A stretch of 64,000 bases of DNA from DATJGR01 sp041739525 (GCA_041739525.1 JBGSNQ010000184.1:1-64000), one strand, 5' to 3'. Shown: positions 1 through 9,725, numbered from the stretch's first letter. Notes: a model not told the origin generated them from the letters alone. Program-made: numbers and translations.

Positions 1-726
1 CACGAGTTCGACGGCGAACGCCGGTGCGAGCGGCGCATGCTCCAGCCGAGCAAGCACGACGCGAGTCTCGGCCGCGCCGGATGCGCGCGACGACGCGAGC
101 ACCAGATCGGCAAGCGCATCGGCCTCGAGCCGACCCGTCCGGCTGATTTCTATGCGTCGCGCAGCACGGCGCAGGTTTTCGACAAGCACGATGCGCAATG
201 TGATCGCAGCAGCCCACAGTTCACCGATCGTCAACGGCTGCACGCTCTGATATGCGCGCAGGAAACGCCGCAGCGCCTCTGTGTCGAAACGGCTATCCGT
301 GTGCGCGACGAATGCCCACGCGATGCCGAAGATGCGGGGGTAGCCGGCAAACGGACCTGCCGCGAGCTTCGGTAGCTGACGGTAATAGGTTGGCGGGAGA
401 TCGACGAAGATCTCGCGGACCTGCTCCTCGACGATGTGGTGATTGTCGAGCAGCCACTCGGCGGAAGGCGTGATTGCGCCGCCGCTCGCGACCGCCGTTG
501 CGATCACCCGGTGGGCTTCGAGCAGGATCCGTGCGTTCTCCTTCAATCGCGCGTCGAGCGGGTGCACGGTGATCGTTCGATCGGCAATAGGTTGAGCTGC
601 CGCGAGGCTCGCGGCATGTTGCTCGAGCCGTTCGAGGCTGAAGAGCTCGCTACGGATCGTCTCTTCGCTGTCCCACGGCGCAACGTGCGACGCATCGGCG
701 AATCGTTGGAAGAACGCCAACTTCAC
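1..726 (-). CDS. ndvB: Cyclic beta-1,2-glucan synthase, N-terminal part (NdvB-like), cut by window edge
   Basis: A continuous minus-strand frame of 242 codons runs off the left edge. It begins at a GTG (724-726) preceded by GAGGAG, with an in-frame TGA 24 bases upstream, so this start is well supported. The translation has the N-terminal signature of cyclic beta-1,2-glucan synthetases: AEWLLDNHHIVEEQVREIF followed by YPRIFGIAWAFVAHTDSRF and QPLTIGELWAAAITLRIV. The full enzyme is a very large inner-membrane protein (family GT84 plus GH94) that makes periplasmic or exported beta-1,2-glucan; only the cytoplasmic start is here. A GH144-type beta-1,2-glucanase lies 33 kb away in this window. The family call is firm; the symbol is by family only. 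Confidence 0.85.
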   Translation of the reverse strand, partial: MKLAFFQRFADASHVAPWDSEETIRSELFSLERLEQHAASLAAAQPIADRTITVHPLDARLKENARILLEAHRVIATAVASGGAITPSAEWLLDNHHIVEEQVREIFVDLPPTYYRQLPKLAAGPFAGYPRIFGIAWAFVAHTDSRFDTEALRRFLRAYQSVQPLTIGELWAAAITLRIVLVENLRRAARRIEISRTGRLEADALADLVLASSRASGAAETRVVLARLEHAPLAPAFAVELV

Positions 727-885
727 GGGAGCTCCTCGATAACTAAGTCATTGGGCACCATTGATACTCGCAGCGCGACGATGGGACGCGTCGACCACGC
801 GACGACGTGCAGAAGAGCACCGCGCTTCAAAAAAGCTGGCGCTCCGCGACCACCAATCGGCGATACGAGCAACGAAGGCGGTCTG

Positions 886-1665
886 TTAGTTCCTGCTTTC
901 GATCCGCGCACGCGCGCGCGGTGTATCCATTGCTGCGGCCGCTTCGTTCTGCCTATAACGCACATCCGACAGCAGACGCCCAATTTCCTTCTTCACGACG
1001 GCATAACACTCACACGCGCCGGTCTCCAGACCGGCCCGATCGAGCACCGAGATGTGGCCGCGTCGATATCTGACGAAACCCGCGCGTTGCAGCTTGCCGG
1101 CGGCTTCGGTCACGCTTTCGCGGCGCACGCCGAGCGCGCTGGCAACCAGCTCCTGCGTCATTACCAACTCGTTAGACGGCAACCGGTCGAGCGTCAGCAG
1201 CAGCCAGCGACACAGCTGCTGGTCGATCGAGTGGTGGCGATTGCACGCCGCTGTCTGGCACATCTGTGTCAACAGAGCTTGCGTGTATCGAAGCAGCAGC
1301 CGCCGCATCAGTCCGGCACGGCTGAACTCCTCGCGCAGCAGGTTCCCTGACAGTCGGTAACCGTGCCCCGCGGTTTGCACAACGGCGGAACTCGGCGTGG
1401 TATTGCCGCCCATGAATAGCGAAATGCCGATGACACCTTCATTGCCCACGCCGGCGATCTCCGCGGAGGCACCCGATTCGAGCACATACAGCAGCGACAC
1501 GATCGCGGTCGTCGGGAAGTAGACGTGCTTCAGCTGACCGCCGGGCTCGTAGACCGATTCGCCCAATCGCATCGCAACCAGTTCCAGATGCGGGAACAGC
1601 CTTTCGTACTCGGCTGTCGGCAGCGCCGCGAGGAGATGGTTCTGACTGGGTTGGTGCGGCGGCAT
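886..1665 (-). CDS. Crp/Fnr-like transcriptional regulator (paralogue 1)
   Basis: About 259 residues from ATG 1665; an ATG at 1704 overlapping the upstream stop is also possible. An N-terminal cNMP-binding-like fold (LGESVYEPGGQLKHVYFPTT, SLFMGGNTTPS) is followed by a C-terminal winged helix with HHSIDQQLCRWLLL and TQELVASALGVRRESVTEAAGKL. No Fnr-type N-terminal cysteine cluster is present, so an Fe-S sensor is unlikely. A CxC pair (ACECY) lies near the C-terminus and is shared by the other two paralogues in this window. It lies directly downstream of the response-regulator gene and overlaps or nearly abuts it, so it is probably cotranscribed with the two-component genes. The ligand is unknown. 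Confidence 0.85.
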   Translation of the reverse strand: MPPHQPSQNHLLAALPTAEYERLFPHLELVAMRLGESVYEPGGQLKHVYFPTTAIVSLLYVLESGASAEIAGVGNEGVIGISLFMGGNTTPSSAVVQTAGHGYRLSGNLLREEFSRAGLMRRLLLRYTQALLTQMCQTAACNRHHSIDQQLCRWLLLTLDRLPSNELVMTQELVASALGVRRESVTEAAGKLQRAGFVRYRRGHISVLDRAGLETGACECYAVVKKEIGRLLSDVRYRQNEAAAAMDTPRARARIESRN

Positions 1666-1690
1666 CGCGATCGATTTCGACTGAGTTGTG

Positions 1691-2515
1691 CTAATGACCG
1701 GCATTGAGCTCGATACCAATACCGCGGTAGCCGATGAATCGGCAGGACTGGTTGAACATCGGTTCACCGCTGACTTGAAACTGCTGCCGTGAACCGTCTT
1801 CGTTGATGCGGCTTAACATGAAATCGAGAAACGGCTGCCGATCGGCGATCTTCGCGCGCAACGCAACCCGTTGCGCCTCGTTCCATCCGCTCGCGGCATC
1901 ATCGCCCGCTTCACCGACGAACGGACCGACCCGGATGCCGAGCATTTCCAGGGCCGGACCCGACACCTTCGTGAAGGCGCCATCCTCGTCCTGTTCCCAG
2001 TACCAGTCGGCCGCGAGTTCAGTGAGGCTGCGGTAGCGCGCTTCGCTCTCGCGCAACTCCGTCGTGCGCTCCGCTACTGTTTGCTCCAGCAACTCGTTGA
2101 AGCGCTCGAGCCGTTTGTACAAGAGGCGAACCTCCAACATGTTGTGAATGCGCATCTTCACTTCGGTGAGATCGAAGGGCTTGCTGATGAAATCCTTCGC
2201 CCCGGCCTTCAGTGCGCGCAGCTTGTGACCGGGTTGCGCGGTAAGCACGATCACCGGCAGGTAGCCGTCGTCCGCATTCGTCTTCAGGCCCTCCATGACC
2301 TGAAAGCCATCCATGCCCGGCATCTGCAGGTCCAGCAGGATCACGTCGAAGCGATGCCTGCGATGCAACGCGCAGACATCCTGTGGGCGCATCGTCGATG
2401 TGACGTGGGTGTAGCCCGCCTCGCTCAGCAGTTGTTCCAGCAACGTCACGTTCGATGCCTGGTCGTCGACGATCAGGATGCCCGCGTCGAGTATCTGAAG
2501 CGCGGTTTCAGTCAT
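1691..2515 (-). CDS. Response regulator with C-terminal PAS domain
   Basis: Protein of 274 residues from ATG 2515. That ATG overlaps the stop of the preceding sensor kinase by 8 bases, which argues for translational coupling. An N-terminal receiver domain (residues about 12-130) has the acidic pair VDD, the phosphoacceptor Asp62 in LLDLQMPGMDG and the conserved Lys in FISKPFD. A short coiled linker is followed by a PAS domain (RYRSLTELAADWYWEQDEDG). There is no DNA-binding or GGDEF output, so it is probably a phosphorelay intermediate or a signal integrator acting on partner proteins. It sits between the hybrid kinase and a Crp/Fnr-like regulator. Confidence 0.88.
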   Translation of the reverse strand: MTETALQILDAGILIVDDQASNVTLLEQLLSEAGYTHVTSTMRPQDVCALHRRHRFDVILLDLQMPGMDGFQVMEGLKTNADDGYLPVIVLTAQPGHKLRALKAGAKDFISKPFDLTEVKMRIHNMLEVRLLYKRLERFNELLEQTVAERTTELRESEARYRSLTELAADWYWEQDEDGAFTKVSGPALEMLGIRVGPFVGEAGDDAASGWNEAQRVALRAKIADRQPFLDFMLSRINEDGSRQQFQVSGEPMFNQSCRFIGYRGIGIELNAGH

Positions 2516-4273
2516 GTCTGACTGCTGCAGAGGGTGTTGAGTTCGCCTTCGCGTGATCGAGCGCCACATCGAGCGTGTCCATGAACTCGTGCACCTTGAT
2601 TGGCTTGGTGAGATAGCGGAAGAAGCCTGCTTTCAATCCCTTTTCGATGTCGCGCGGCATCGCGTTGGCGCTGAGCGCGATCACTGGAATGTGCGCTGTG
2701 CTCGCATGCTCCGCGAGAATCCGCAGCGCCTGCAGCCCACTCATGCCGGGCAGATTGATATCCATCAGAATGATGTCGGGCCGCGTCGCGCGCGCCATCT
2801 CGACGCCGCGCACACCGTCCCTTGCGCTCAGCAACGCAATGTCGGGCCGACGTGCGATCAGGTCCTCGACCAGCATCAGATTGGCCGGGTTGTCTTCGAC
2901 ATAGAGCAGAGTGTGCAACGCATCGGTCGGAACCGGATTCGGAACCTGGGCGGCACCGACCACATCGCCGAGGCGCGCCGGCTCCTCGGTAAGATCGAGC
3001 TCGATCCAGAACACACTGCCTTTACCAACGGTGCTCTCCACACCGATCGCACCGCCCATGATTTCGACAAGACGTTTGCAGACGACCAGGCCGATGCCGG
3101 TGCCCTCTTCGCCCTTCGCTTCCTGGCCGAGACGATTGAACGGCTGAAACAGCTGCAACACCTGATCCCGTGTCAATCCCGCCCCGGTGTCGGTGACGGA
3201 TATGCGCACGCGGCCCGCCTCGCGCACCACGCAGTCGACCGCCACCGAGCCGTCGATCCGGTTGTATTTCACGGCGTTGGAAAGAAGGTTGATCAGCACC
3301 TGCTTAACGCGCGTCCGGTCCGCTCTCACGAAATGCCGCGTTTCGAAGCGCGGGAATTTCACGCTGATGCCGCGCTTGTGCGCCTGCGGTTCGATCATCG
3401 CGCGGCACTCTTCCATCACTTCGACGAGAGAACTCGGCTCGAGCGACAGTGACAATTTGCCGGACTCGATCGCGCGAGATCGAGAATCTCGTTGATCAGC
3501 TCCAGCAGATACCAGCCGGCTTGCAGAATCTGATCGATGCTGCGCCGCTGCGAAACCGTTGGGCCGGGAGATCCGGACTCCAGCAGCTGCGCAAAACCGA
3601 GAATCGCGCTGAGTGGCGTGCGCAGCTCATGGCTCATGCTCGACAGAAAATCCGACTTTGCGAGGTTCGCCCTTTCGGCCACCGCCATCGCCTTGTGCAA
3701 CTTCAGTTCGACTTCTTTGCGAACGGAATTGTCCGTGCCGATCAGCAGATAGCCGATGACTTCGTCGTAGTCGTTGCGCAGCGCCGTGATCGACACGATC
3801 GCCGGAAACCGGCTGCCGTCCTTGCAGATATAAGTCAGCTCATAGATGTCTTCGATTCCGCGCGACGCCTTGAACGCGAGTGCCGCGAAACCAGGTGTGA
3901 TGCTGGTGCCCAGTTCTTCGCTCAACGATTGCGCGCGCGCCAGTACTTCCTGAGGATCGTGAAGGTCGCTGGGGCTGAAACGGTTGACTACGTCGGCCGC
4001 CAGATAGCCGAGCATCCGCTCGGCGCCGACGTTGAACACCTGGATGATGCCGCGTTCGTCGGTGGCGATGATCGAGAAGTTGGCGCTGGTCAGGATCGCA
4101 TTCTGCAATGCGCCCGTTTTCAGCAGTACTTCCTGGCGGCGTTTCTCCACGCCCTCCGGTTCGACGTCGTCGCGAACCACTGTCTCCATCGTCTCGTCGA
4201 GCACGGCAACACCTGCGCCTGGCAATGCCGGAGTGTGTTGATCTTCGAGGCCCGCGTTTGTTCGTTGGCGCAC
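2508..4273 (-). pseudogene. Hybrid sensor histidine kinase (PAS-HisKA-HATPase-REC), split by a one-base frameshift
   Basis: Two overlapping minus-strand frames make one normal hybrid kinase. The first (3416-4273) has a PAS domain (about residues 55-180) and the HisKA box SHELRTPLSAILGF with His215. The second (2508-3455) has the ATPase N box NLLSNAVKYN, the G boxes DTGAGL and GTGIGL, and a receiver domain with LMDINLPGMSG and TKP. The frames meet near 3465-3480, where one missing base breaks the expected run from LINEILDLA into IESGKLSLSL. The total length, 1766 bases, is one short of a multiple of three. Either a real inactivating deletion or a sequencing error is possible. No membrane segment is seen, so the kinase would be cytoplasmic. 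Confidence 0.85.
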
Positions 4274-4388
4274 ATAGCGTGCGCCGCACGCGGGTTTTAT
4301 TTCTGCAGCGAGCCGCAGCGCGAGTCACTCGCGGGACGAGACGGCGGTGCCAGTGCGCGGAGCGTTACCGAATATGGCGAGGGGTGTA

Positions 4389-5175
4389 CTACGGGATTAC
4401 GTAGGGAAGTAGACGGTCGAACTCGGTCTTCACAACCTGGTAGCACTCACACGACCTGGCCTCGATGCCTCCACGGTCGAGCACCTCGATGCGGCCCCGG
4501 GTGTACCGGATCAATCCCGCGTTCTGCAGCTTGCCGGCCGCTTCGGTTACGCCCTCGCGACGTACTCCCAGCATGTTGGCGATCAGCTCTTGCGTCATAG
4601 TGAGTTCGTTAGATGCCAGCCGATCGAGGCTCAACAACAGCCAGCGACATAGCTGCTGATCGATGGAATGGTGTCGATTGCACACCGCCGTCTGCGCCAT
4701 CTGCGTGATCAGCGCCTGGGTATAGCGCAGCAACAAATGCATCGTCGAACCGAATCGTTCGAACTCGCTCTTCATTAGTTCGGATTTCAATCGATAAGCA
4801 TGTCCAGCGCTCTGCACGACGGCGCGGCTCGGGGTGGTGTCTCCACCCATGAAGAGCGATATCCCGAGAATGCCTTCGTTGCCCACGATTGCGATCTCGG
4901 CGGATGCGCCGTCCTCCATGACGTACAACAGAGAAACGATCGACGTCGTCGGAAAGTAGACGTGCCGCAACTTGACGCCTGGCTCGTAGAGAACGTCGCC
5001 GAGCTTCAGGGGGGATGAGTTCGAGGTGCAACGACAGCCGGGCAAAGTCATCAGATGGAAGCGCGTCGAGCAGGTGATTCTGATGTGGAGTGTGGCTGGC
5101 ATCAGTTTCTGCCCCGTGAGCCACCCTTGCTTTTTTCGATCCGACTCTCGGATTTTTGGGATTGCCGCCCGCCAC
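4389..5175 (-). pseudogene. Crp/Fnr-like transcriptional regulator (paralogue 2), frameshifted in a C run
   Basis: From GTG 5175, with GGAGG just upstream, the frame reads HTPHQNHLLDALPSDDF to LELIP. It then leaves the family reading frame at a run of six C residues (minus strand, about 5007-5012). With five C residues it would continue PLKLGDVLYEPGVKLRHVYF and finish as a full-length regulator. The length, 787 bases, is one over a multiple of three. The rest is intact: effector-fold SLFMGGDTTPS, HHSIDQQLCRWLLLSLDRL, and the helix-turn-helix TQELIANMLGVRREGVTEAA. It is closer to the 52 kb paralogue than to the 1 kb one. The indel lies in a homopolymer, so sequencing error and slipped-strand variation are both plausible. 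Confidence 0.82.
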
Positions 5176-5361
5176 GCTGCCTCCAGGAGAGCGACGCCTA
5201 CATTGCCCGCAGCATACGCGCTATGTGCCATAGCGCACGAACAGTTTTCGAAAGGTGAACCTCGATCGGTCTTTCGCGCGTAGCGATCAGCGGCGAATTT
5301 GCGGTGAACACGCCGGTCGGCTTCAAAGAGTCGGCCGACGAACTTCCCGCGACGTGAAGAC

Positions 5362-5508
5362 CTAGATCCGCCGACCCTGAATCAGTCGGATTGCGATCAC
5401 GACGACCGCCAGCACCAGCAGAATGTGAATGAGTCCGCCCATGGTGAAAGAGGACACCAGCCCAAGCGCCCACAGGATGACCAGCAAGACGGCAACGGTT
5501 TCCAACAT
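5362..5508 (-). CDS. Small lmo0937-family membrane protein
   Basis: A 48-residue ORF starts at ATG 5508 and ends with TAG at 5362-5364. The protein is almost entirely hydrophobic, with two short membrane segments, and ends in VVVIAIRLIQGRRI. This pattern (METVA-like start, WALGLVSSFTMGG, basic C-terminus) is that of the lmo0937 family of tiny two-helix membrane proteins, which are widespread and often stress-linked. No function is established. GGAGAACACCG precedes the ATG. It lies between two regulators and shares no obvious operon. Confidence 0.75.
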   Translation of the reverse strand: MLETVAVLLVILWALGLVSSFTMGGLIHILLVLAVVVIAIRLIQGRRI

Positions 5509-5603
5509 CGGTGTTCTCCAAACTCTTGATGTGATGAACGATATTCACACACTGCGCGCACACGCCATCCCGGATCTGTTCGGCAGCGTACACAGGCCGC
5601 ACG

Positions 5604-6044
5604 TTAGCGGCATTCGCGAAATATCGTGCGCGAGGCTATGAAGGACTGCCAAAGGTTCTTTAGTTCGACCGCGCCGGTGTGTTTGCCGGCGGCGTGCATC
5701 GGCGGGACCAGATCTCCGAAGATCAGGACACAACCATACTGCTCAGCAGCTCGATCGATTGGTGCACCGATCACTTCAGCGAAACGAATCACATCGACAT
5801 GGCCGTCGATCATGATCATTGAAAGTGCTTCGAGTGCATCGAGAGATACATACCGTCCTGTACGCAATGCCTCGACGACATTGATGCCGCGAACCTGCAA
5901 CTGCGTTTCCAGCAACCGCCGATTCGGACCGCTGGCGACGAACACCACCGCATTCCCCTCGTCCAGCGCCCTGCACATTACCGCGCCGATTTCGGCAATC
6001 GGGTTTGCGCTGTCGTGGAGTTGTGCGGGTACCGTCACTTGCAT
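5604..6044 (-). CDS. MEDS-domain (DcmR-like sensory) protein with scrambled C-terminus
   Basis: 146 residues in the uninterrupted frame. MEDS-type features are CRALDEGNAVVFVASGPNRRLLETQL, the middle segment GRYVSLDALEALSMIMIDG and an Asp/Pro region FGDLVPPM. The family is a RecA/KaiC-like sensory fold first described in DcmR; members often work with histidine kinases. The expected end of the domain appears in the other two frames just downstream (HSLAHDIS, then LTCG and VYAAEQIRDGVCAQC). Two one-base losses near 5650 and 5595 would join these pieces, so the gene may be frameshifted twice. Start at ATG 6044; AGGGGTCAG precedes it. Confidence 0.6.
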   Translation of the reverse strand: MQVTVPAQLHDSANPIAEIGAVMCRALDEGNAVVFVASGPNRRLLETQLQVRGINVVEALRTGRYVSLDALEALSMIMIDGHVDVIRFAEVIGAPIDRAAEQYGCVLIFGDLVPPMHAAGKHTGAVELKNLWQSFIASRTIFRECR

Positions 6045-6400
6045 CTGACCCCTCTGAATGGAATCTCACCAGGGTTCGATCAATGCGCCTGGATCAATGA
6101 AACAGTGGCCTTGCGTGAAGTGAGTTTCTGTTCGGTGGGACACATACTCGCGAGCACTGGTGAAGCCAAGCTCATCACTCGACGTTAGAAAGGTCGGACA
6201 GTTCTACCGCACGAGCGCACGTAGCGAAGAAGCAGCTTCCGAAGCAATCACCACACTGCGTGATTGTTTTCCATCTCTGCCGCCGTCATTCAACGCCACC
6301 ACCGGCGACGAGCATCCTCAGACAGCAGAGGCCGGACTCCGCCCCTCATCCAAACTGTCAGCAAGAGCGACGTCTACAACCTGAAACGTAGCTCTCGTTG
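6045..6400. other. Intergenic region without a supported gene
   Basis: This stretch lies between the MEDS gene start and the stop of the DUF1254 gene. A 74-codon plus-strand frame (6160-6384) has no ribosome-binding site and no recognisable composition or motif. No terminator hairpin or repeat was recognised. Confidence 0.5.
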
Positions 6401-7843
6401 CTACTTCGCTACCACCAGGCCCGGTGGCTTCCATGTGCCCGCGCCGGCCGGAAGGATCGAAGGCGGCGTGTCCTTAGGCCAGTACAGACGCATCACCAGA
6501 TAGATGGTGTCGTTCGGGGCCGGCAACCAGTTGGCTTCCAGCGCTTTGCCCGGTGAGTCCTTCTGTATGTACAGGGTCAGTGAGCCGTCGGGGTTCTTCT
6601 GCATCGAAGACAACATGGGCGAGTTGATCAAGTAGCGATTGATCGGGTTATTGATGAGCAACTGGCTTTTGCCGTCGTACATCGTGACCGACCAGAACGC
6701 GTTCACGGGTGGCAACTGGCCGGGTGCGAACGTGATCGTGTACTTGTGCTTGCTGCCGTCGAGCGTTTCGCCTTTGGCGTCCGTTCGCGTGTAGGGATAC
6801 ATGGCCTCCACGGCGTCGTTACCATAGAGGCCACCCTTCGCAGCCCCCGCACGCATCAACCAGTTGCCGTTGAAGAACGACTCGTCACCGAAGAACGCGC
6901 CAACGTTCCAGCCATTGATTTGCTTCATTCCACTCGACAGCCACTCATCTACCTTGTCGTCCCCTTCTTTCATTGCCAGCAGGAAAGCGGCTTTGTGTTC
7001 GAGCGACAGATCCTTGAACTCGAAGGTCTTGCCGGGACCGATGCCGATGCTCGCAAGTCTGGCGCGGATCGCCTTGTCCCTCGACGTGACCGGAACGTAT
7101 TGCAGGGCAGCGTCGAGATACTGGAAGAAATTCTCCTTGATGCCCGCGGTCGTCGCGGGGAGGAAATCGATCTTCGGTGCGGCCGGTGGTGCCGGTTTCT
7201 TCAGGAAGGCGGACAGCGCCTGCGCCTTGTAGCCGGACTGAATCTTTTCGACCTTCGGCATGTCGCCGGGATTGAAGAGCTGTGTGCGGAAAAGTGCGAG
7301 TGAGAAGGGTGTCGTCGACTGAAATACCTGTTTGATCCCCGTGGGCTTCTCACCCTTCCAATCGGGACCGACCACAAGATAGTGGCCAGCCTCGTTCCCA
7401 GTGGCGCGGCTGCCGATGTAGCCATAGTTGTAGGTGTTGCCGTCGATGAACTGGACTGCGTAATAGCGATCTTTCTCGACCGCCGGTACTGAAATGACCA
7501 TCGGCTCTGCGCGCAAATCCAGCCAAACGAATGAGTAAGGCGTGTCGCTGTTGGGCGTGATGACGGCCGTGTCTTCCGGCGTAGCAACGCGATGCTCATT
7601 TTGAATCTGATTGAAAGGCGCCTTGAACTGCCCGGAGTTCTTGTCCACTGCGAATTCCTGCATCACCGCATAGTTCATCACGAGCGGCAGGCCGTAGATG
7701 AACCCCTCTTCCGCGATCGCTTTGGTTTCGGCCACGCTCGGCGGCGTGACGGTGCCCGTTGTGGCCTGTGCGAGGTTCGCATTCACAAGCGCCGAAGCGA
7801 AGATGGCGAGGCATTTCATACGCATTGGGAATCTCGAATCCAT
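6401..7843 (-). CDS. Exported DUF1254/DUF1214 domain protein
   Basis: 480 residues from ATG 7843, chosen because AAGGTG lies 7 bases upstream and because it gives a clean signal peptide (MRMKCLAIFASALVNANLAQA). The N-terminal DUF1254 domain carries FIYGLPLVMNYAVMQEF and TPNSDTPYSFVWLDLRAEP. The C-terminal DUF1214 domain has the characteristic FWSVTMYDGKSQLLINN and the proline-rich end YWPKDTPPSILPAGAGTW. This two-domain family is periplasmic, common in environmental proteobacteria, and without a settled function; some members are annotated as putative exported carboxylesterase-like or virulence-associated proteins. It is divergent from the EthD gene. Confidence 0.85.
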   Translation of the reverse strand: MDSRFPMRMKCLAIFASALVNANLAQATTGTVTPPSVAETKAIAEEGFIYGLPLVMNYAVMQEFAVDKNSGQFKAPFNQIQNEHRVATPEDTAVITPNSDTPYSFVWLDLRAEPMVISVPAVEKDRYYAVQFIDGNTYNYGYIGSRATGNEAGHYLVVGPDWKGEKPTGIKQVFQSTTPFSLALFRTQLFNPGDMPKVEKIQSGYKAQALSAFLKKPAPPAAPKIDFLPATTAGIKENFFQYLDAALQYVPVTSRDKAIRARLASIGIGPGKTFEFKDLSLEHKAAFLLAMKEGDDKVDEWLSSGMKQINGWNVGAFFGDESFFNGNWLMRAGAAKGGLYGNDAVEAMYPYTRTDAKGETLDGSKHKYTITFAPGQLPPVNAFWSVTMYDGKSQLLINNPINRYLINSPMLSSMQKNPDGSLTLYIQKDSPGKALEANWLPAPNDTIYLVMRLYWPKDTPPSILPAGAGTWKPPGLVVAK

Positions 7844-8254
7844 ATTTGCACCTTGAGAATAAAAAGGTCGTCCGGAGTACGGCGCCGTCGGAGGCGTGAC
7901 CAGCTCCAAACACTTCGTCCCGCATTCAACCGCACTCCGCCAGAAAGGAGTAGCCCTTGATTTTTGGCAGGCCACAGATCTGTCATCGACGAAACGCCAG
8001 GTCAATTTTCGAGATCGGCGCAGGTGCATCGCGTCACTGCGGACGGAATTCCCGCGTGTCACACCTACCGCGATGGATCGGGTAGACGTCTTCGTTTCAG
8101 AAACCCGGGAATCTCCGCTCGGTGCCTTTTAGCTCCGCGTCCCCAACCGGACATTGACGATTCCTTCGTGCGACGATCCACTCGAACTCAACCGGGCGTC
8201 CGCCGCGTAAGGCAATCGTCTGACAAGTGCCTCTACACCGCAGGGAGAAGTCGA

Positions 8255-9016
8255 ATGATCAAGCTCGTCTATGTCATCACCCGGCGCGCCGACTGTTCCA
8301 GTGAGGCGTTCTACGACTACTGGCTGAACCGGCACGGGTCGCTCGTTGCGAAGCAGGCCGGGGCATTGCACTTGCGCAAATATGTGCAGAGCCACACGTT
8401 CGACGATCCCGCCAACGAGGCGATGCGCAGTGTGCGCGGCATGCTCCCGCCGGTCGACGGCATCACGGAGGTTTGGTGGGACTCGCTTGCCGACATGCAG
8501 GCGGCCTATGCCACGCCGGAAGGCGCGGCGTCGGGACGCATCCTCTCCGAGGACGAGGCGAAGTTCATCGATTTCACGAAATCGCAGGTATTCCTCACCG
8601 AGGAGCATCTCATCTTCGATCGCACCGGTGGCAAAGGGCTCTCACAAGACGCGTCAAAGGTGACGTACCTTTTAACGAAACGGCATGATCTGACCCAAGA
8701 GGCCTGCCATCGCACCTGGCTCACCGATCACGGCCCGCTGGTGACGAGCTTCGCCGGGATCCTGGGCATGGCGAAATACATCCAGAGCCACACCATTGCG
8801 CCCGAATGGAATGCGAGCGTTGTGGCGTCAGGTTTCGCGCTACCACTCGACGGCATCACCGAAGTATGGACCGGCGGCCCACAGGATCCCGCTTCCGACG
8901 ACGCCACTAACAAGGCAGCGATGGCGCTGGTCGAGGACGAGCGCAGGTTCGTCGAGATGGGCACCTCGCGTTGTTTCCTGACGAAGGAACACACGATCTT
9001 CGATCACACGCGGTAG
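8255..9016 (+). CDS. Tandem EthD-domain protein
   Basis: 253 residues from ATG 8255, preceded by AGGGAGAAG. It holds two copies of the EthD / dimeric alpha-beta barrel fold (about residues 1-125 and 130-253). Each copy has the HG(S/P)LV motif (NRHGSLVAKQAG, TDHGPLVTSFAG), a QSHT segment, DGITEVW and a closing FLT(E/K)EH.IFD. The internal duplication means one chain can form the usual EthD dimer alone. EthD proteins are small oxygenase-linked or lyase-like proteins in degradation of ethers, sterols or aromatics. The substrate is unknown. Neighbouring genes (DUF1254, amine oxidase, amidohydrolase) fit a catabolic region. Confidence 0.85.
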   Translation: MIKLVYVITRRADCSSEAFYDYWLNRHGSLVAKQAGALHLRKYVQSHTFDDPANEAMRSVRGMLPPVDGITEVWWDSLADMQAAYATPEGAASGRILSEDEAKFIDFTKSQVFLTEEHLIFDRTGGKGLSQDASKVTYLLTKRHDLTQEACHRTWLTDHGPLVTSFAGILGMAKYIQSHTIAPEWNASVVASGFALPLDGITEVWTGGPQDPASDDATNKAAMALVEDERRFVEMGTSRCFLTKEHTIFDHTR

Positions 9017-9148
9017 TCAGCGGCGCCTCTCGCGAATCAACTCGACCACACCTTGGCCGTGTTCTACAGCACGGAAAAACGAAGAATTCGGATCGCGAGA
9101 GAGCCGAAAGTGCCTTAGAAGCGGCGCAACAGCGGCGCGCTAACGACT

Positions 9149-9194
9149 CGACTGGGCTGCAACCCGCATGGGAAATGGCGGAGCGGACGGGGCT
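9149..9194 (-). repeat. Direct repeat copy 1 containing a tRNA-Asp 3' end (attachment-site scar)
   Basis: A 46-base segment is repeated at 12287-12332 with about 41 identical positions. On the minus strand its end reads AGCCCCGTCCGCTCCGCCA, which is the T-loop edge, T-stem 3' side, acceptor strand and CCA of tRNA-Asp. The 5' three quarters of the tRNA is absent. Such 3'-end copies are left at attachment sites when islands integrate into tRNA genes. Confidence 0.7.
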
Positions 9195-9494
9195 AATTGT
9201 GCTCGGTCTCGAAGCCAGACTACGGCAGCGCGCTAACGTCTCCAGCGAGAGATCCAATTCAATACTGGCCGTTGGTGAGCCCTGGGGTTGATTCGGTAAG
9301 ACTACTCAGCGCCCCGGTTGATTCCGCAACAGCTTTCCTTCGACACCGACCAATACACATCTGTGGATACGTCGAGGAATGGGTGTGATTTAGGTAGCAC
9401 CCCCACAAACATACCGTCATTGATTGGCAAAACGACCAAAAGACTCATCCCCTCGCCTACATCGAGAACGGCTCGTCAGTCGAAACGAGTAGGA

Positions 9495-9725
9495 CTAAAG
9501 GCGCTTTCGCATTGGCGCGCGGAGCGTTGGCGCATCGACCGGCGCGTGGAACTCGACCTCAATGGTCCTGCTATGGCTTTCGGGGACCCGGTACTCGCGG
9601 CGAATCGTGATGTCGTCAGGGGTGGCAGCGCTAGCGGAGTACGGCCGACCGGGGAAGCGCGGTCGCGTAGCAGTCCACCTCGCGAGCACGACTGCCGCGA
9701 TCAGCACCAACGCCACGATCCACAC
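9495..9725 (-). CDS. Hypothetical small membrane-anchored protein
   Basis: A possible 76-residue protein starts at a GTG (9725) after an AGGGGGCGG stretch. It opens with one hydrophobic helix (WIVALVLIAAVVLARW) followed by a polar tail, a plausible single-span topology. No family is recognised. It lies in a decayed region (9.0-12.4 kb) and could be spurious. Confidence 0.3.
   Translation of the reverse strand: MWIVALVLIAAVVLARWTATRPRFPGRPYSASAATPDDITIRREYRVPESHSRTIEVEFHAPVDAPTLRAPMRKRL

Noticed and set aside
436..1350. Long plus-strand frame of 304 codons
   Set aside because: It is antisense to the Crp/Fnr-like gene and the glucan synthase start, and has no ribosome-binding site and no family-like sequence.
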